Source of the DNA: Paenibacillus_AA sp045062745
GTDB lineage: Bacteria > Bacillota > Bacilli > Paenibacillales > NBRC-103111
Direction of reading: 5' to 3'
DNA: 64,000 nucleotides
Assembly (NCBI RefSeq): GCF_045062745.1
Contig: NZ_JBJGED010000009.1
Location: forward strand, 158,681 to 222,680
In this document: positions 8,954 to 18,074 of the stretch, piece after piece
Numbering within the stretch: the first letter of the stretch is position 1
How the letters are laid out: every line of letters begins with the position of its first letter
Notes under the pieces: model-generated
Seen by the model: only the letters and a program-made list of their open reading frames with translations
Database searches by the model: none
Told to the model about the DNA's origin: nothing
Made by a program: the position numbers and the translations under genes

Positions 8954-10591
8954 ATGACATATCAACTGCTGATCATCGACGATGAAGAGCATATCCGCGA
9001 GGGATTGGCGGATCTCGTGGACTGGGCCGCCCTCGGCTTCCGCGTCGCGGCGAAGCTGGAGGACGGTCATCAGGCGCTCGAATGGCTGGATAGAACCGAC
9101 ATCGATGTTATTCTGTCCGACATCAAGATGACGCGGATGTCCGGGCTGGAGCTCGCCAAGCATGTGCACGAGCATCATCCCCGCACGCGCGTGGTGCTGA
9201 TCAGCGGGTACAAGGAATTCGAATTCGCCAAGCAGGCGATGAGCTACAATGTTATTCATTATTTGCTGAAGCCTACCAAGTTATCCGATATTATGCACGT
9301 GTTCCAGGATGTCAAGCAGCGGCTCGACGGGGACCGGGACCAGCAGGAGCAGCTGTCCCGTGCGCTTCGGCAGACGAGCGAGCTGCTCCCGGCCATCCGC
9401 AAGCGGCTGTTCCGCGACATGGCGGCCGGCCGGTGGAACGATGCCCAGGAGACGGAGAAGCTGTTGCGGCTGACGGGGGTGACGGCGAACACGTCGGACT
9501 GCCCATGCGCGCTCGTTCGTTTGTCATTTCCTCTCACGGAAGCGTCCCTCGCCGGAGAATCCGTCGAGAAGATGATCCGCAGCGAGCACGCCCAAGTGGC
9601 CTATACGGCGATCCAGGCGGAGGCGCACCATTTGGATCTGGTGGCGGTTGATCTCCAGCCTGGCCGGACCGAATCCGCCTTCGACGAAACGGTCCGCGAG
9701 CACATGGACTCGGTCGTGCTGCGCATCCGTTCGGTCCTGGACGCGGAGGCCCGGTGGGAGTCCCTGTGCCGGTATGCGAGCCTGCAGGAGATGGTGACCG
9801 CACGGCAGCGGCTCTCCGCTGAGGCCGCGGGTGGTACTTCCGCCGGATCTATTCCTGGTTCCTCCGGTCTCTCTGCGTCCGTTGCAGACTCAGGGGGTAT
9901 TTCCGACGCTGCCTTCTCTTCCGAGCCTTATCCGGAGCTCGAGGAGCATCGCAAACGGTTCCTCTCTTACGTGGCGGCCGGCAATCTGGAAGCATTGCCC
10001 GGGCAATACGCGAAATGGCTGGGCGAGTGCGCGGAGCGGCGCGTCCCCGAACCGAACGCGAAGCATATGCTGATCGAGCTGTTCTCTTCGCTGAGCAGCA
10101 AGCTGAACGCCATGGAGCTGCCGATCGAGAAGCTGACGAACCGGGCCTTCAGCTACGAGACGATTCTGCGGCTCGACGGCTACCCGGTTATGCTCGATTG
10201 GGGCGGCGCGCTGCTGAACGACATCTCCGCAGCCGCGGCGAAGCATGCGTCGGCCGAACCTGCCGTCATTCAAGCTGCCAAGGACTATGTCGCCGCCCGG
10301 TTCGACCAGGAGATCTCCTTGGAGAGCGCCGCCAGCCACGTCTATCTCAGCCCCGATTATTTCAGCCGGCTGTTCAAGCAGCATACCGGCACCAGCTTCA
10401 CCGACTATGTGACGGAGACGCGCATGCAGAAGGCGCTGGAATATTTGCGCAACCCGCAGTTCAAAATATATGAAGTCGGGACGAGCGTGGGATACAAGAA
10501 TACGAAGTACTTTTTCAAGCTGTTCAAAAAGCATACCGGCTATACGCCCACCGAATATCGGCGCAAGTCGGGTCGTAAGGACTCGCTATGA
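8954..10591 (+). CDS. AraC-type response regulator, YesN-like
   Basis: A 545-residue regulator. The N-terminal receiver domain (about 1-122) has the acidic pair D9/D10, phosphoacceptor D56 in ILSDIKM, and the conserved Lys in YLLKPT. A long variable middle includes a Ser/Gly-rich stretch near 290-315. The C-terminal AraC/XylS double HTH (about 440-540) contains ISLESAASHVYLSPDYFSRLFKQ and KIYEVGTSVGYKNTKYFFKLFKKH. GGAGG precedes the ATG. It overlaps the kinase gene by four bases. It probably activates the divergent importer operon in response to an extracellular sugar. Confidence 0.92.
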   Translation: MTYQLLIIDDEEHIREGLADLVDWAALGFRVAAKLEDGHQALEWLDRTDIDVILSDIKMTRMSGLELAKHVHEHHPRTRVVLISGYKEFEFAKQAMSYNVIHYLLKPTKLSDIMHVFQDVKQRLDGDRDQQEQLSRALRQTSELLPAIRKRLFRDMAAGRWNDAQETEKLLRLTGVTANTSDCPCALVRLSFPLTEASLAGESVEKMIRSEHAQVAYTAIQAEAHHLDLVAVDLQPGRTESAFDETVREHMDSVVLRIRSVLDAEARWESLCRYASLQEMVTARQRLSAEAAGGTSAGSIPGSSGLSASVADSGGISDAAFSSEPYPELEEHRKRFLSYVAAGNLEALPGQYAKWLGECAERRVPEPNAKHMLIELFSSLSSKLNAMELPIEKLTNRAFSYETILRLDGYPVMLDWGGALLNDISAAAAKHASAEPAVIQAAKDYVAARFDQEISLESAASHVYLSPDYFSRLFKQHTGTSFTDYVTETRMQKALEYLRNPQFKIYEVGTSVGYKNTKYFFKLFKKHTGYTPTEYRRKSGRKDSL

Positions 10592-12408
10592 GAGATCCGC
10601 TCAGCCTCTGGGTTATTGTCAAAAACTATCGGTTCCGCAGCGTTTTCATCAAAAACTTTTTTATCATTTTGGCCCTGATTTTGCTTCCGATCACCGGCCT
10701 GAGCGTCGGCATCTACAACCTGTACAGCAAGACCGTGACGGAGGAGATCAGCTCCGCGCATCTCAACGCTCTCTCTCGTATCCGCGATATGGTGGATATG
10801 ATGATCCGGGAAGTGGACGATTTCACCGTTCGCCTGGCGTCGGACGACAACCTGAAATCGCTGTTGGAGCGGGAAGTGACCGGTCTGCCGGACTATGATA
10901 TGAACCTCAGCATCCGCAAAATTTACGACGAGCTGCATACGTCGAACAGCATCCAGTCGTTCGTGGACTCGGTCTACGTCTACTCGGAGAAGTATCAGTA
11001 CGTGCTGAATTCCCAACACGGGCGTTGGCCGCTGGACGAATTCTCGGACATCGGCTGGCTGGACGTCTACAAGGAGAAGCGGCCGACGGCGAATGACTGG
11101 ATCTTCCCCCGCCAGGCGCGGCTGCGCTCTAGCGATACGGGAGGACAGGAGCTGCTCACCTTTGTGCGGACCGCCCCCCTGCTGAGCAGCAAAAAAACGG
11201 GCAGCGTCTTGTTCAACATCGACACCGCCCGGTTCATGGATTTGATCAACAACGCGAACAATCATTATATCGACCAGCTCTACATCATCGATGGGAGCGG
11301 GACGGTGCTCGCGAGCGACGACTTTCGCTGGATCAACCATCGCATCTCCGACATCATCCCGGATAAGACGCTTATGGCGCGAAATCCGAACGAGCCGGCC
11401 TTCCTGTACGACGAAGGGTCGAAGCAGTCGATCTCGCACGTCAACTCCTTGTACAACAACTGGAAGTTCATCTCCGTCGTGCCGCTGAAGCTATACGAGG
11501 ATAAGGCCCGCTATATCCGCAATTACTTGTTCGTCTCGTCTCTGTTCAGTATTCTGGTGGCGCTCATCCTGTCGCTCGTCATCTCCTGGAAGCTGTTCAT
11601 GCCGATCAAGCAGATCATGGCCGTCGTCAGCCGCCCCGGCGAATGGCAAGACCCTCCGGCAGGAGTCACAGGCCGCAAGCCCCGGCTGGACGAGATCAAG
11701 TATATCACGTCGAACATCCTGCACTCCTTCGGGGAGAAGAAGGAGCTCGAGAACGAGCTGCGCAGCCGGCTGGCCCTGCTCGATCAGGCGTATCAGGTCG
11801 CGCTGCAATCCCAGATCAACCCGCACTTCCTGTACAACACGCTGGAGACGATCAACTGGCAAGCGCTCCGGCTGTCCGGCGGCGAGAATCCCGTGTCCGA
11901 GATGATCGCGGCGCTCTCCCAGCTGCTCCGGTACTCCCTGGAGGGGGAAGAGAACCTCGTGCCGATCCGGGTCGAGATCGAGCATTGCAAATCCTACATC
12001 GAGATTCAGCGCATCCGGTACCCGCACAAGTTCGAGGTGGAGTGGCACATCGACGAGCGGATCAAGGCATGGAAAATCCCGCGTATCTCGCTCCAGCCTC
12101 TGATCGAGAACGCGATCTACCACGGGATCAAGCCGAAGCAGGGGGCGGGGAAAATCGTCGTCACCGGCACGCTCGAGGACGAGATGGCCGTGCTGCGCAT
12201 CGCGGACGACGGGGTCGGCGTCGATCGCGAAAGAGTCGCCTCGATGAACGCCGCGTTGTCGGCGAGAATCTCGCTCGCCGGCACGCACATCGGTATGCAG
12301 AATGTGAACCAGCGGCTCAAGCTGACGTTCGGCGAGCGCAGCGGACTCTCGATGACGAGCGAGCCGGGCGTGGGGACGGAAGTGGTCATCCGCATTGCGG
12401 CGATTTGA
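10588..12408 (+). CDS. Sensor histidine kinase, YesM-like
   Basis: A 606-residue membrane kinase. It has a transmembrane segment near residues 22-50, an extracellular sensor of about 260 residues, a second transmembrane segment near 310-335, and a linker. A His_kinase domain has the phosphoacceptor motif QINPHFLYNTLETINW, and the ATPase has PLIENAIYHGIKPK, ADDGVGV and GTHIGMQNVNQRL. The ATG overlaps the stop of the regulator gene (ATGA). It is the cognate partner of that regulator. The sensor probably detects a saccharide, directly or through the lipoprotein. Confidence 0.93.
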   Translation: MRDPLSLWVIVKNYRFRSVFIKNFFIILALILLPITGLSVGIYNLYSKTVTEEISSAHLNALSRIRDMVDMMIREVDDFTVRLASDDNLKSLLEREVTGLPDYDMNLSIRKIYDELHTSNSIQSFVDSVYVYSEKYQYVLNSQHGRWPLDEFSDIGWLDVYKEKRPTANDWIFPRQARLRSSDTGGQELLTFVRTAPLLSSKKTGSVLFNIDTARFMDLINNANNHYIDQLYIIDGSGTVLASDDFRWINHRISDIIPDKTLMARNPNEPAFLYDEGSKQSISHVNSLYNNWKFISVVPLKLYEDKARYIRNYLFVSSLFSILVALILSLVISWKLFMPIKQIMAVVSRPGEWQDPPAGVTGRKPRLDEIKYITSNILHSFGEKKELENELRSRLALLDQAYQVALQSQINPHFLYNTLETINWQALRLSGGENPVSEMIAALSQLLRYSLEGEENLVPIRVEIEHCKSYIEIQRIRYPHKFEVEWHIDERIKAWKIPRISLQPLIENAIYHGIKPKQGAGKIVVTGTLEDEMAVLRIADDGVGVDRERVASMNAALSARISLAGTHIGMQNVNQRLKLTFGERSGLSMTSEPGVGTEVVIRIAAI

Positions 12409-12585
12409 GCGGGCGTGGAGGGCGGGGCGTGGAGCGTGGGGGCGAGTTGGAGCGTTGGCGCGCAAGGATCCGCATCGCGACGATTTAGCCGCGGCGGTGC
12501 GGGCCGGTCGGCCTCGGACCGTCTCGGGGCATGGGCCGCCACGATCCGCATTCGAGTGGATATGCGCACATCCAAGCTGGATACC
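12409..12585. other. Gap after the kinase: GC-rich, with a degenerate copy of the kinase 3' end
   Basis: No gene is seen. The last 23 bases around the kinase stop (12388-12410) recur with about four differences at 12468-12490, 80 bases downstream. A GCGTGGAG motif recurs in between. The stretch looks like local duplication debris. Confidence 0.55.
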
Positions 12586-12797
12586 TTGTTAAGCAATGTT
12601 AACAATTAAGCTAACCTTCCTTACAATTAGCAGGCCCAAATCGCACATTTCGCCGCCATTGTAAGGCAAAGTTAACTAATAGCGATGGTCGACTATGCTA
12701 TTAAGCTAAGATTGCTTAACAATATGGCTGCAGTGTAGCCTTATGGGGTAAATATTGTAAAGTTACCCTGCTTAATTGTAAGTTTTGCTTTACAAGG
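12586..12797. repeat. Dispersed intergenic repeat, copy A
   Basis: About 212 AT-rich bases with many TTGTAA/TTACAA and GTTAAC-type words. They align from end to end with 39950-40159. The start (CTTGTTAA, then AATGTT), the middle (ATTGTAA) and the end (GTTACCC, CTTAATTGTAA, TTTACA) agree in order and orientation. It lies in a convergent intergenic region and encodes nothing I can recognise. Confidence 0.7.
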
Positions 12798-12855
12798 TAA
12801 AAAGAGCTGCACGATCTTATTCCGCTTCATACCTTCCCAACCCTGCAAAAGCAAA

Positions 12856-12882
12856 GGCTGCCGATCTAATCGATCGGCAGCC
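12856..12882 (-). terminator. Terminator of the Ig-like repeat gene
   Basis: Perfect 11-bp stem GGCTGCCGATC / GATCGGCAGCC with a 5-base loop, followed on the minus strand by TTTGCTTTTG. It starts 20 bases after the stop. Confidence 0.85.
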
Positions 12883-12901
12883 TCGCTGCTTTGCCCCTCT
12901 A

Positions 12902-15900
12902 TTACTTCACCACGACCCGAATCGAGACGCTCTTGCCTCCGAATTTGGCGGTGATCGTAGCGGTGCCCTTTTCATAGGCGGTAATCGTGCCATCCTTCAC
13001 GTCGGCGGTCGTGTCCCTCGAGGTTTTCCACTCCGCCTTCTCGTTCACGAGACCTTCCGAGCCGTCCTTGTAGGTGGCCGTCAAGGAAATCGTCGTGCTG
13101 CGCCCGGCGGTCAGCTCGATCGTCTTCACGCTCGACTTCAGGTACTTGAGCGTGTCGACCTCGACCGGGATCGAGACCGACTTGCCGCCGAATTTGGCCG
13201 TGATCGTCGTCTTGCCATAAGCCGCCGCCGAGATCAAGCCGTTCGCCGAGACATCCGCGATCTTGAACGAACGCGTCGTCCACTCGGCATCGTTCGTTAC
13301 GTCGCGCGTCGTCCCGTCCGAGAACGTAGCCGTTACCGTCAGCTGCGACTCCGTACCGGACTTCATGTCGACCGCCTTCTGGTTCGCCGTCAGCTTCACC
13401 GCATAGTCGACTTCCACCGGAACGCTGATCGACTTGGTGCCGTACTTGATCGTGAGGGTCGTTTTGCCCCGTTCGATCGCGGTCACCAGGCCGTCCGTCA
13501 CTTCCGCGGTCTTCTCGGAGGAGATCGACCAAGTCGCCTTGTCCGTGACGTCCTCCGTCGTGCCGTCGCCGTATGTGGCCGTTACGCCAACCTGGAGGCT
13601 TTGTCCCTTCTGCATGATCAGGCTGCGGTAAGTCGCGGTCAGCTTATCCGCCACTTCGATCTGCGCCGAGGAGGTGACGAGCTTTTCGCCGAATTTAGCG
13701 GTGATCGTCGCCTTGCCGGTGGCGATCCCGGTCACGAGCCCTTCCGACACTTCGGCAATCGTAGCGGACGATGTGGTCCATTCTGCCGATTCGGTGACGT
13801 CGTCGATCGTACCGTCCTTATATTTCGCCAGGACGGTCAGCTGCTTGCGGTCGCCTTCCTTCATGACGAGCGTCTTGTCGCTGATCGTCAGAGTGTCCAG
13901 CTTCCCGACGCTGACGGAGATCTTGACCGTCTTCTTGCCGTACTTGGCGGTGACGGTCACTTCGCCCCGCGCCTTCGCGGTGATGACGCCATCTTCAACC
14001 GACGCGAATTCGCTGTTGCTCGTCGTCCACTCCGCTTTTCCGGTCACGTCTTCAGTCGCTTCATCCGCATACGTCGCGGTCAGCTTTACTTTTACGACAT
14101 CGCCCGGCTGGATTTCGAATTTCGTCTGATCCGCTTCCAGCTTGGACGCCGGATCGACATCCACCGCGATTGTCGCGAGCTTGTCCCCGTATTTCGCGGT
14201 AATGCGTGCGGAACCCGAATCCAGCGCCCGGATCGTGCCGTTCTTGCCGGTCGCGACCAGCTCCGCATCGGAGCTCCATTCCGCCGCGTTCGTGACGTCT
14301 TCCGTAGTCCCGTTGGCGTAAGTGGCCGTTACTTTGACGGTGCTCGAATCGCCTTTACGCAGGGAAAGGGACTTCTTGTCCACCTCGAGCTTCCGGGCTA
14401 CGCTCACGTCGACGGAGATATTGACCGTCTTGGAGCCGTACGAAGCGGTGATCGTCGCTTGGCCGTTCTTGTACGCCGTAATCTTCCCGCTGGCCGACAC
14501 TTCGGCGATATCTTCGTCGTCAGAGCTCCAGTTTGCCAGAGTAGTCACGTCGATCGGGTTCCCGTCGGCATATGTCGCCGTCAGCTTCAGCTGCTCCGTC
14601 CCGTTCACGCGAAGGAACACGTCGTTCTTATCCACTTCCAGCTTCTTAGCAATTTCTACGTTCACGGTCACGTTAGCCGTCATGTCGCCGAACTTGCCTG
14701 AGATGACCGCGGTCCCCGTGCCGATCGCCTTGACTTCGCCCTTATAGACCGTGGCAGCCTCGCTCTTGTCCGAGCTCCACTCCGCTTGCTGGGTGACATC
14801 TTCCGTCGTGCCGTCGGCATACGTGACGGTGAGCTTGATCGAGCGCTTGTCATTGACGCGCATATCCAGCTTGGATACATCCGCCTTCAGCCCTTGAGCC
14901 GTATCGACCCGCACCGGAATCGTAATCGTCTTGTCGCCGTATTGGGCGGTGATCTCCGCTTCCCCTTTGGTATACGTCCGTACCGTGCCCTTGGACACGT
15001 AGGCTACGCTCTCGTTGTCGGAGAACCAGTCCGCCTTGCTCGTGACGTTCTCGGTGCTGCCATCTGCGTATGTAGCCGTCAGGGTGAGATTTTCCGTAGC
15101 ATTGCGGCGCAGCTGGAGATCGCTCTTGTTCGCTTCCAGCTTTCTCGCTACGCCGGAGTCCACGGTGATCGTCACCGTCTTGTTGCCATAGGCAGCCGTG
15201 ATCGTTGCTTGGCCGACCGCTTGCGCCACGATGACCCCATCATCGACTTCAACTACGGAGTCGTCGCTGCTGGTCCAAGTCGCTTGCTGGGTGACGGTTT
15301 CCTTGTTGTTGTCTGCATATGTAGCCTCAAGCTTGATGGATGCTGTATTGCCCGGTTTGATGAAAATATCGGTCTTGTCCGCCTCCAGCTTCCGCACCGT
15401 CTCGACATTGACGATGATGGAGGCCGTCTTGCCGCCGTACCTGGCGGTAATCGTAGCCTGGCCCGCTCCATAAGCGGTGATCGTGCCCTTGATCGCGTCG
15501 GCTACGCCTTCCTTGTTGGAGGACCATTCCGCTTTGTCCGCGACGTCCTGGGTCGTGCCGTCCTCGAACATGCCGATCAATTGAATTTTCTCGGTTCCTT
15601 TGATCCGCAGGTCGAGTGTATCCTTGTTCGGATCCAGACGACGCACCACATCGACCGCGACGGGAACCGTCACCGTCTTGCCGCCGTAACGCGCGGTCAC
15701 TACCGTTTCGCCCGAGCTCTTCGCGGTCACTTTGCCATTGACCACATCGGCTACGCTATCATTGTCGACGCTCCACTCCGCCAAGCCGGATACGTCCTCC
15801 GACGTGCCGTCCGTATAGGCGGCGGTCAACGCGATCTGTTCGAACTTGCCGACTCGCAGCGTCAAGCTTTGTTTATCTTTGCTGAGGGTGCGTACCTTTT

Positions 15901-16285
15901 TCACCACGGTTACATTAACGACTTGTGTCTTCCCCATAAACGTAGCGGTCACTATGGCCGTTCCTTCCGCCTTCGCCGCAATGGTACCCGAATAGACGGT
16001 CGCTACCGCCGGATCGCTCGAGTTCCAATCCGCCTTGATGGTAGCGTCGGCCGTAGCTCCGCTCACGTAGATCGCCGTAGCCGTTAAGGATATGGAATCC
16101 CCTTCCGCGACCGAAACTTCATTCTTCGAGAGCACCACCCGCGATATTTCATCCGCAGCCAGAACCCCCGCCGCTCCAGGGCCTATGATCAAAGTTAAGA
16201 TCAGTACGAGTTGTACGATCGCGCGGTGAAGCCGCGCTCGGTTCCGTCCGGCCGTACCGGACGACGTATGCAAGCTTGAGTCCAT
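12902..16285 (-). CDS. Secreted protein of 13 bacterial Ig-like (BIG2) repeats
   Basis: A protein of 1127 residues. A signal peptide (LVLILTLIIGPGAAGVLAA) is followed by 13 tandem repeats of about 83 residues. Each has the pattern of a short strand with a Lys-rich start, LTATYADGTTEDVT, AEWSSxxxxVAxVxxGxITA, GxATITAKYGGKTVxIxVxV. This is the BIG2/invasin-intimin fold. There is no LPxTG, SLH or GW module, and the chain ends in the last repeat (VSIRVVVK). It is therefore secreted or held non-covalently, with an adhesion or matrix role by inference. The start at 16285 (AAAGGAA upstream) is preferred to one 13 codons earlier. Downstream repeats are similar but not identical, suggesting old expansions. 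Confidence 0.88.
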   Translation of the reverse strand: MDSSLHTSSGTAGRNRARLHRAIVQLVLILTLIIGPGAAGVLAADEISRVVLSKNEVSVAEGDSISLTATAIYVSGATADATIKADWNSSDPAVATVYSGTIAAKAEGTAIVTATFMGKTQVVNVTVVKKVRTLSKDKQSLTLRVGKFEQIALTAAYTDGTSEDVSGLAEWSVDNDSVADVVNGKVTAKSSGETVVTARYGGKTVTVPVAVDVVRRLDPNKDTLDLRIKGTEKIQLIGMFEDGTTQDVADKAEWSSNKEGVADAIKGTITAYGAGQATITARYGGKTASIIVNVETVRKLEADKTDIFIKPGNTASIKLEATYADNNKETVTQQATWTSSDDSVVEVDDGVIVAQAVGQATITAAYGNKTVTITVDSGVARKLEANKSDLQLRRNATENLTLTATYADGSTENVTSKADWFSDNESVAYVSKGTVRTYTKGEAEITAQYGDKTITIPVRVDTAQGLKADVSKLDMRVNDKRSIKLTVTYADGTTEDVTQQAEWSSDKSEAATVYKGEVKAIGTGTAVISGKFGDMTANVTVNVEIAKKLEVDKNDVFLRVNGTEQLKLTATYADGNPIDVTTLANWSSDDEDIAEVSASGKITAYKNGQATITASYGSKTVNISVDVSVARKLEVDKKSLSLRKGDSSTVKVTATYANGTTEDVTNAAEWSSDAELVATGKNGTIRALDSGSARITAKYGDKLATIAVDVDPASKLEADQTKFEIQPGDVVKVKLTATYADEATEDVTGKAEWTTSNSEFASVEDGVITAKARGEVTVTAKYGKKTVKISVSVGKLDTLTISDKTLVMKEGDRKQLTVLAKYKDGTIDDVTESAEWTTSSATIAEVSEGLVTGIATGKATITAKFGEKLVTSSAQIEVADKLTATYRSLIMQKGQSLQVGVTATYGDGTTEDVTDKATWSISSEKTAEVTDGLVTAIERGKTTLTIKYGTKSISVPVEVDYAVKLTANQKAVDMKSGTESQLTVTATFSDGTTRDVTNDAEWTTRSFKIADVSANGLISAAAYGKTTITAKFGGKSVSIPVEVDTLKYLKSSVKTIELTAGRSTTISLTATYKDGSEGLVNEKAEWKTSRDTTADVKDGTITAYEKGTATITAKFGGKSVSIRVVVK

Positions 16286-16345
16286 CAGTGAAGTCCATTC
16301 CTTTCTTTTGTAAAATCCATACAAGAAAAAAAGGTACCCTATGTT

Positions 16346-16367
16346 TATCGGCCAGGCTTGTCCGATA
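16346..16367. promoter_or_regulatory. Imperfect inverted repeat upstream of the Ig-like gene
   Basis: TATCGG/CCGATA arms with an inner CA/TG match span 22 bases, about 60 bases before the Ig-like gene start. It could be an operator or leader hairpin. No regulator gene is adjacent. Confidence 0.35.
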
Positions 16368-16544
16368 GTTTAGGTGTCCATAAAAACTACACATTTAGTC
16401 CTAACTTGGACATCGACGGGAGAAGCAGGTTGAAGGCACTTGTACCGTTACCCGAGACAAACAATCCCTTAATCAGGTAAAATTAAGAAAGAATATGGGT
16501 TCCCCAGTCGTTCTAAATCTATTCAGAGAAAGTGAGAGACCAAC

Positions 16545-17249
16545 GTGCTCGACTATACAAGTCTATTCGCGATTACCACCCTGGGGTTTTCCGGCCTATA
16601 TTTCGGAAGCGCTTGGCTCTGCATATGGCTCATGGCAAGATCGAAGGGCGAGCGTATCGATGCCAGGGTCGTCCAACCGGCACAAGTCCGGATGGAGATT
16701 GTGCACTCCCTCATCTCCATTGCGATGTTCGGCCTCCTCACCGTCTTTACTTTGTGGCTTGTCAACCGCGGCTGGCTGCATGTATCCTGGACAATGTCGT
16801 TGAGTAAGCTCCCTGTGGAAATTCTAGCCCTCTTTCTCTGGAACGAAATTCACTTCTACTCGTGTCACCGCCTGCTGCATACGAAATGGTTGTACCGGCA
16901 CGTCCATTATAAGCACCATCAATCCAAAACACCGACTCCGTACTCGACCTTCAGCTTTCACTATATCGAAGCTTTGCTGCTCGGAAGCGTGATGACCACG
17001 GCGCTAATCTTTTATTCTTTCTCTGTCATCTCACTGCTCACCTTGCCGCTCATGAGCATCGTCCTGAACACACTGGGACACTGCAACTTCAACTTTTTCC
17101 CGGGCCGCCCTGCCGACAGTCTGCTGAGCTTTACCGTCCGACATAGCGACCATCATGAGCGGAATACCGGCAACTACGGATTTTTCCTTCCCTACTTCGA
17201 TCAGTTGTTCAAGACTTCCAGCAAAGAGAGAAGGTGGCGTTCATCGTAA
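16545..17249 (+). CDS. Fatty acid hydroxylase / sterol desaturase superfamily protein
   Basis: A 234-residue membrane protein with four or more hydrophobic segments and the diiron histidine boxes of the superfamily: HRLLH (108-112), HVHYKHH (119-125) and HSDHH (200-204), with extra His at 139 and 179. Members insert hydroxyl groups or double bonds into lipids using two irons and O2. It starts at a GTG (LDYTSLF) after GTGAGAG. The 3' end overlaps the desaturase gene by 16 bases, so the two are translationally coupled. The convergent ketosynthase locus suggests a shared lipid or alkyl-aromatic product. The substrate is unknown. Confidence 0.85.
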   Translation: MLDYTSLFAITTLGFSGLYFGSAWLCIWLMARSKGERIDARVVQPAQVRMEIVHSLISIAMFGLLTVFTLWLVNRGWLHVSWTMSLSKLPVEILALFLWNEIHFYSCHRLLHTKWLYRHVHYKHHQSKTPTPYSTFSFHYIEALLLGSVMTTALIFYSFSVISLLTLPLMSIVLNTLGHCNFNFFPGRPADSLLSFTVRHSDHHERNTGNYGFFLPYFDQLFKTSSKERRWRSS

Positions 17250-18064
17250 GCCTGATCTGTTTTTGCCTAGGGTACTACTTGCTCGCGGCTCTCGTTCTTA
17301 GCGTCGGCTATCACCGAGCACTAAGCCATCGGGCGCTAATCCTGTCCGGCTGGCTGGAGAAATCGATGATTACGCTAGGGCTCGCCGCCGGAACCCCCGT
17401 CCAATGGGCCGGCAATCATCGTTATCATCATCAGCACACCGACGATGCCTTGGATCCGCATTCGCCGGTGCAAGATGGGTTCTGGTATGCGCATTGCGGC
17501 TGGTATCTGGGGACGAAAAATCCGATCCTTTGCGCGCTTTATGCGGTAGCAGGACCGATACGCACCCTGTTCGACGCCTTCTGGCGACCCAGAACGAACC
17601 AACAGCACAACGAGCTAGCTGCGGACGTGAAGCAAATCAAGTATTACGCTTGGCTCAGTAAGCCGATGCCTTATGCAAGCATCATCCTGATGCACATGGC
17701 CCTCCTGCTATGGGGCATGGTGTCGATGTGGGGAACCCCAGGTCTCATCGGTCTTTATTTCACGTATTTGGCGATCTATACCGTGGGGGATTTCACGGAT
17801 AGCCTCGCACACCTCTATGGCAAACGCCCTTATCCGGTAAGCCATATGGCCAGGAACAACTGGATTGTCGGGATTTTCGGCGCGGGCGAGTGGCATGCCA
17901 ACCATCATACCTTCCCTTCCAGTGCGAAGATGAGCCTGCAGAGAGGCCAATTCGATCTCTCCTGGCAGTTCATCAAGCTATGCAGGCGGTTAGGGTTAGC
18001 CAAGCAGATCAAAGTCGCCCCTTTGCAAGACGGGCAGACAGCCAAACAAACAGGCCCCCATTAG
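17234..18064 (+). CDS. Acyl desaturase, delta-9 type fold
   Basis: A 276-residue membrane-bound desaturase. The three histidine clusters are HRALSH (27-32), HRYHHQH (62-68) and HANHH (221-225), with hydrophobic pairs between them as in stearoyl-CoA or acyl-lipid desaturases. It would bind a diiron centre and introduce a cis double bond into an acyl chain with an external electron donor. The GTG start lies inside the end of the hydroxylase gene, with AGAGAGAAGG just upstream. The stop codon overlaps that of the convergent minus-strand gene. Pairing of two different O2-activating membrane enzymes suggests tailoring of one lipid. Confidence 0.9.
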   Translation: MAFIVSLICFCLGYYLLAALVLSVGYHRALSHRALILSGWLEKSMITLGLAAGTPVQWAGNHRYHHQHTDDALDPHSPVQDGFWYAHCGWYLGTKNPILCALYAVAGPIRTLFDAFWRPRTNQQHNELAADVKQIKYYAWLSKPMPYASIILMHMALLLWGMVSMWGTPGLIGLYFTYLAIYTVGDFTDSLAHLYGKRPYPVSHMARNNWIVGIFGAGEWHANHHTFPSSAKMSLQRGQFDLSWQFIKLCRRLGLAKQIKVAPLQDGQTAKQTGPH

Positions 18065-18074
18065 GAGGCCTGTT
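18049..18074. terminator. Bidirectional hairpin over two convergent stop codons
   Basis: AACAGGCC / GGCCTGTT arms (8 bp, 10-base loop) contain both convergent stops, which themselves overlap by four bases. A T-rich tract follows on each strand (TGTTTGT on plus, TGTTTGG on minus). Confidence 0.6.

Noticed and set aside
12785..16087. Two very long plus-strand open frames (638 and 433 codons) opposite the Ig-like repeat gene
   Set aside because: They are antisense shadows produced by the repetitive, GC-rich codon pattern of the minus-strand gene. They have no ribosome sites and the products are Arg/His/Asp-rich without any recognisable fold.
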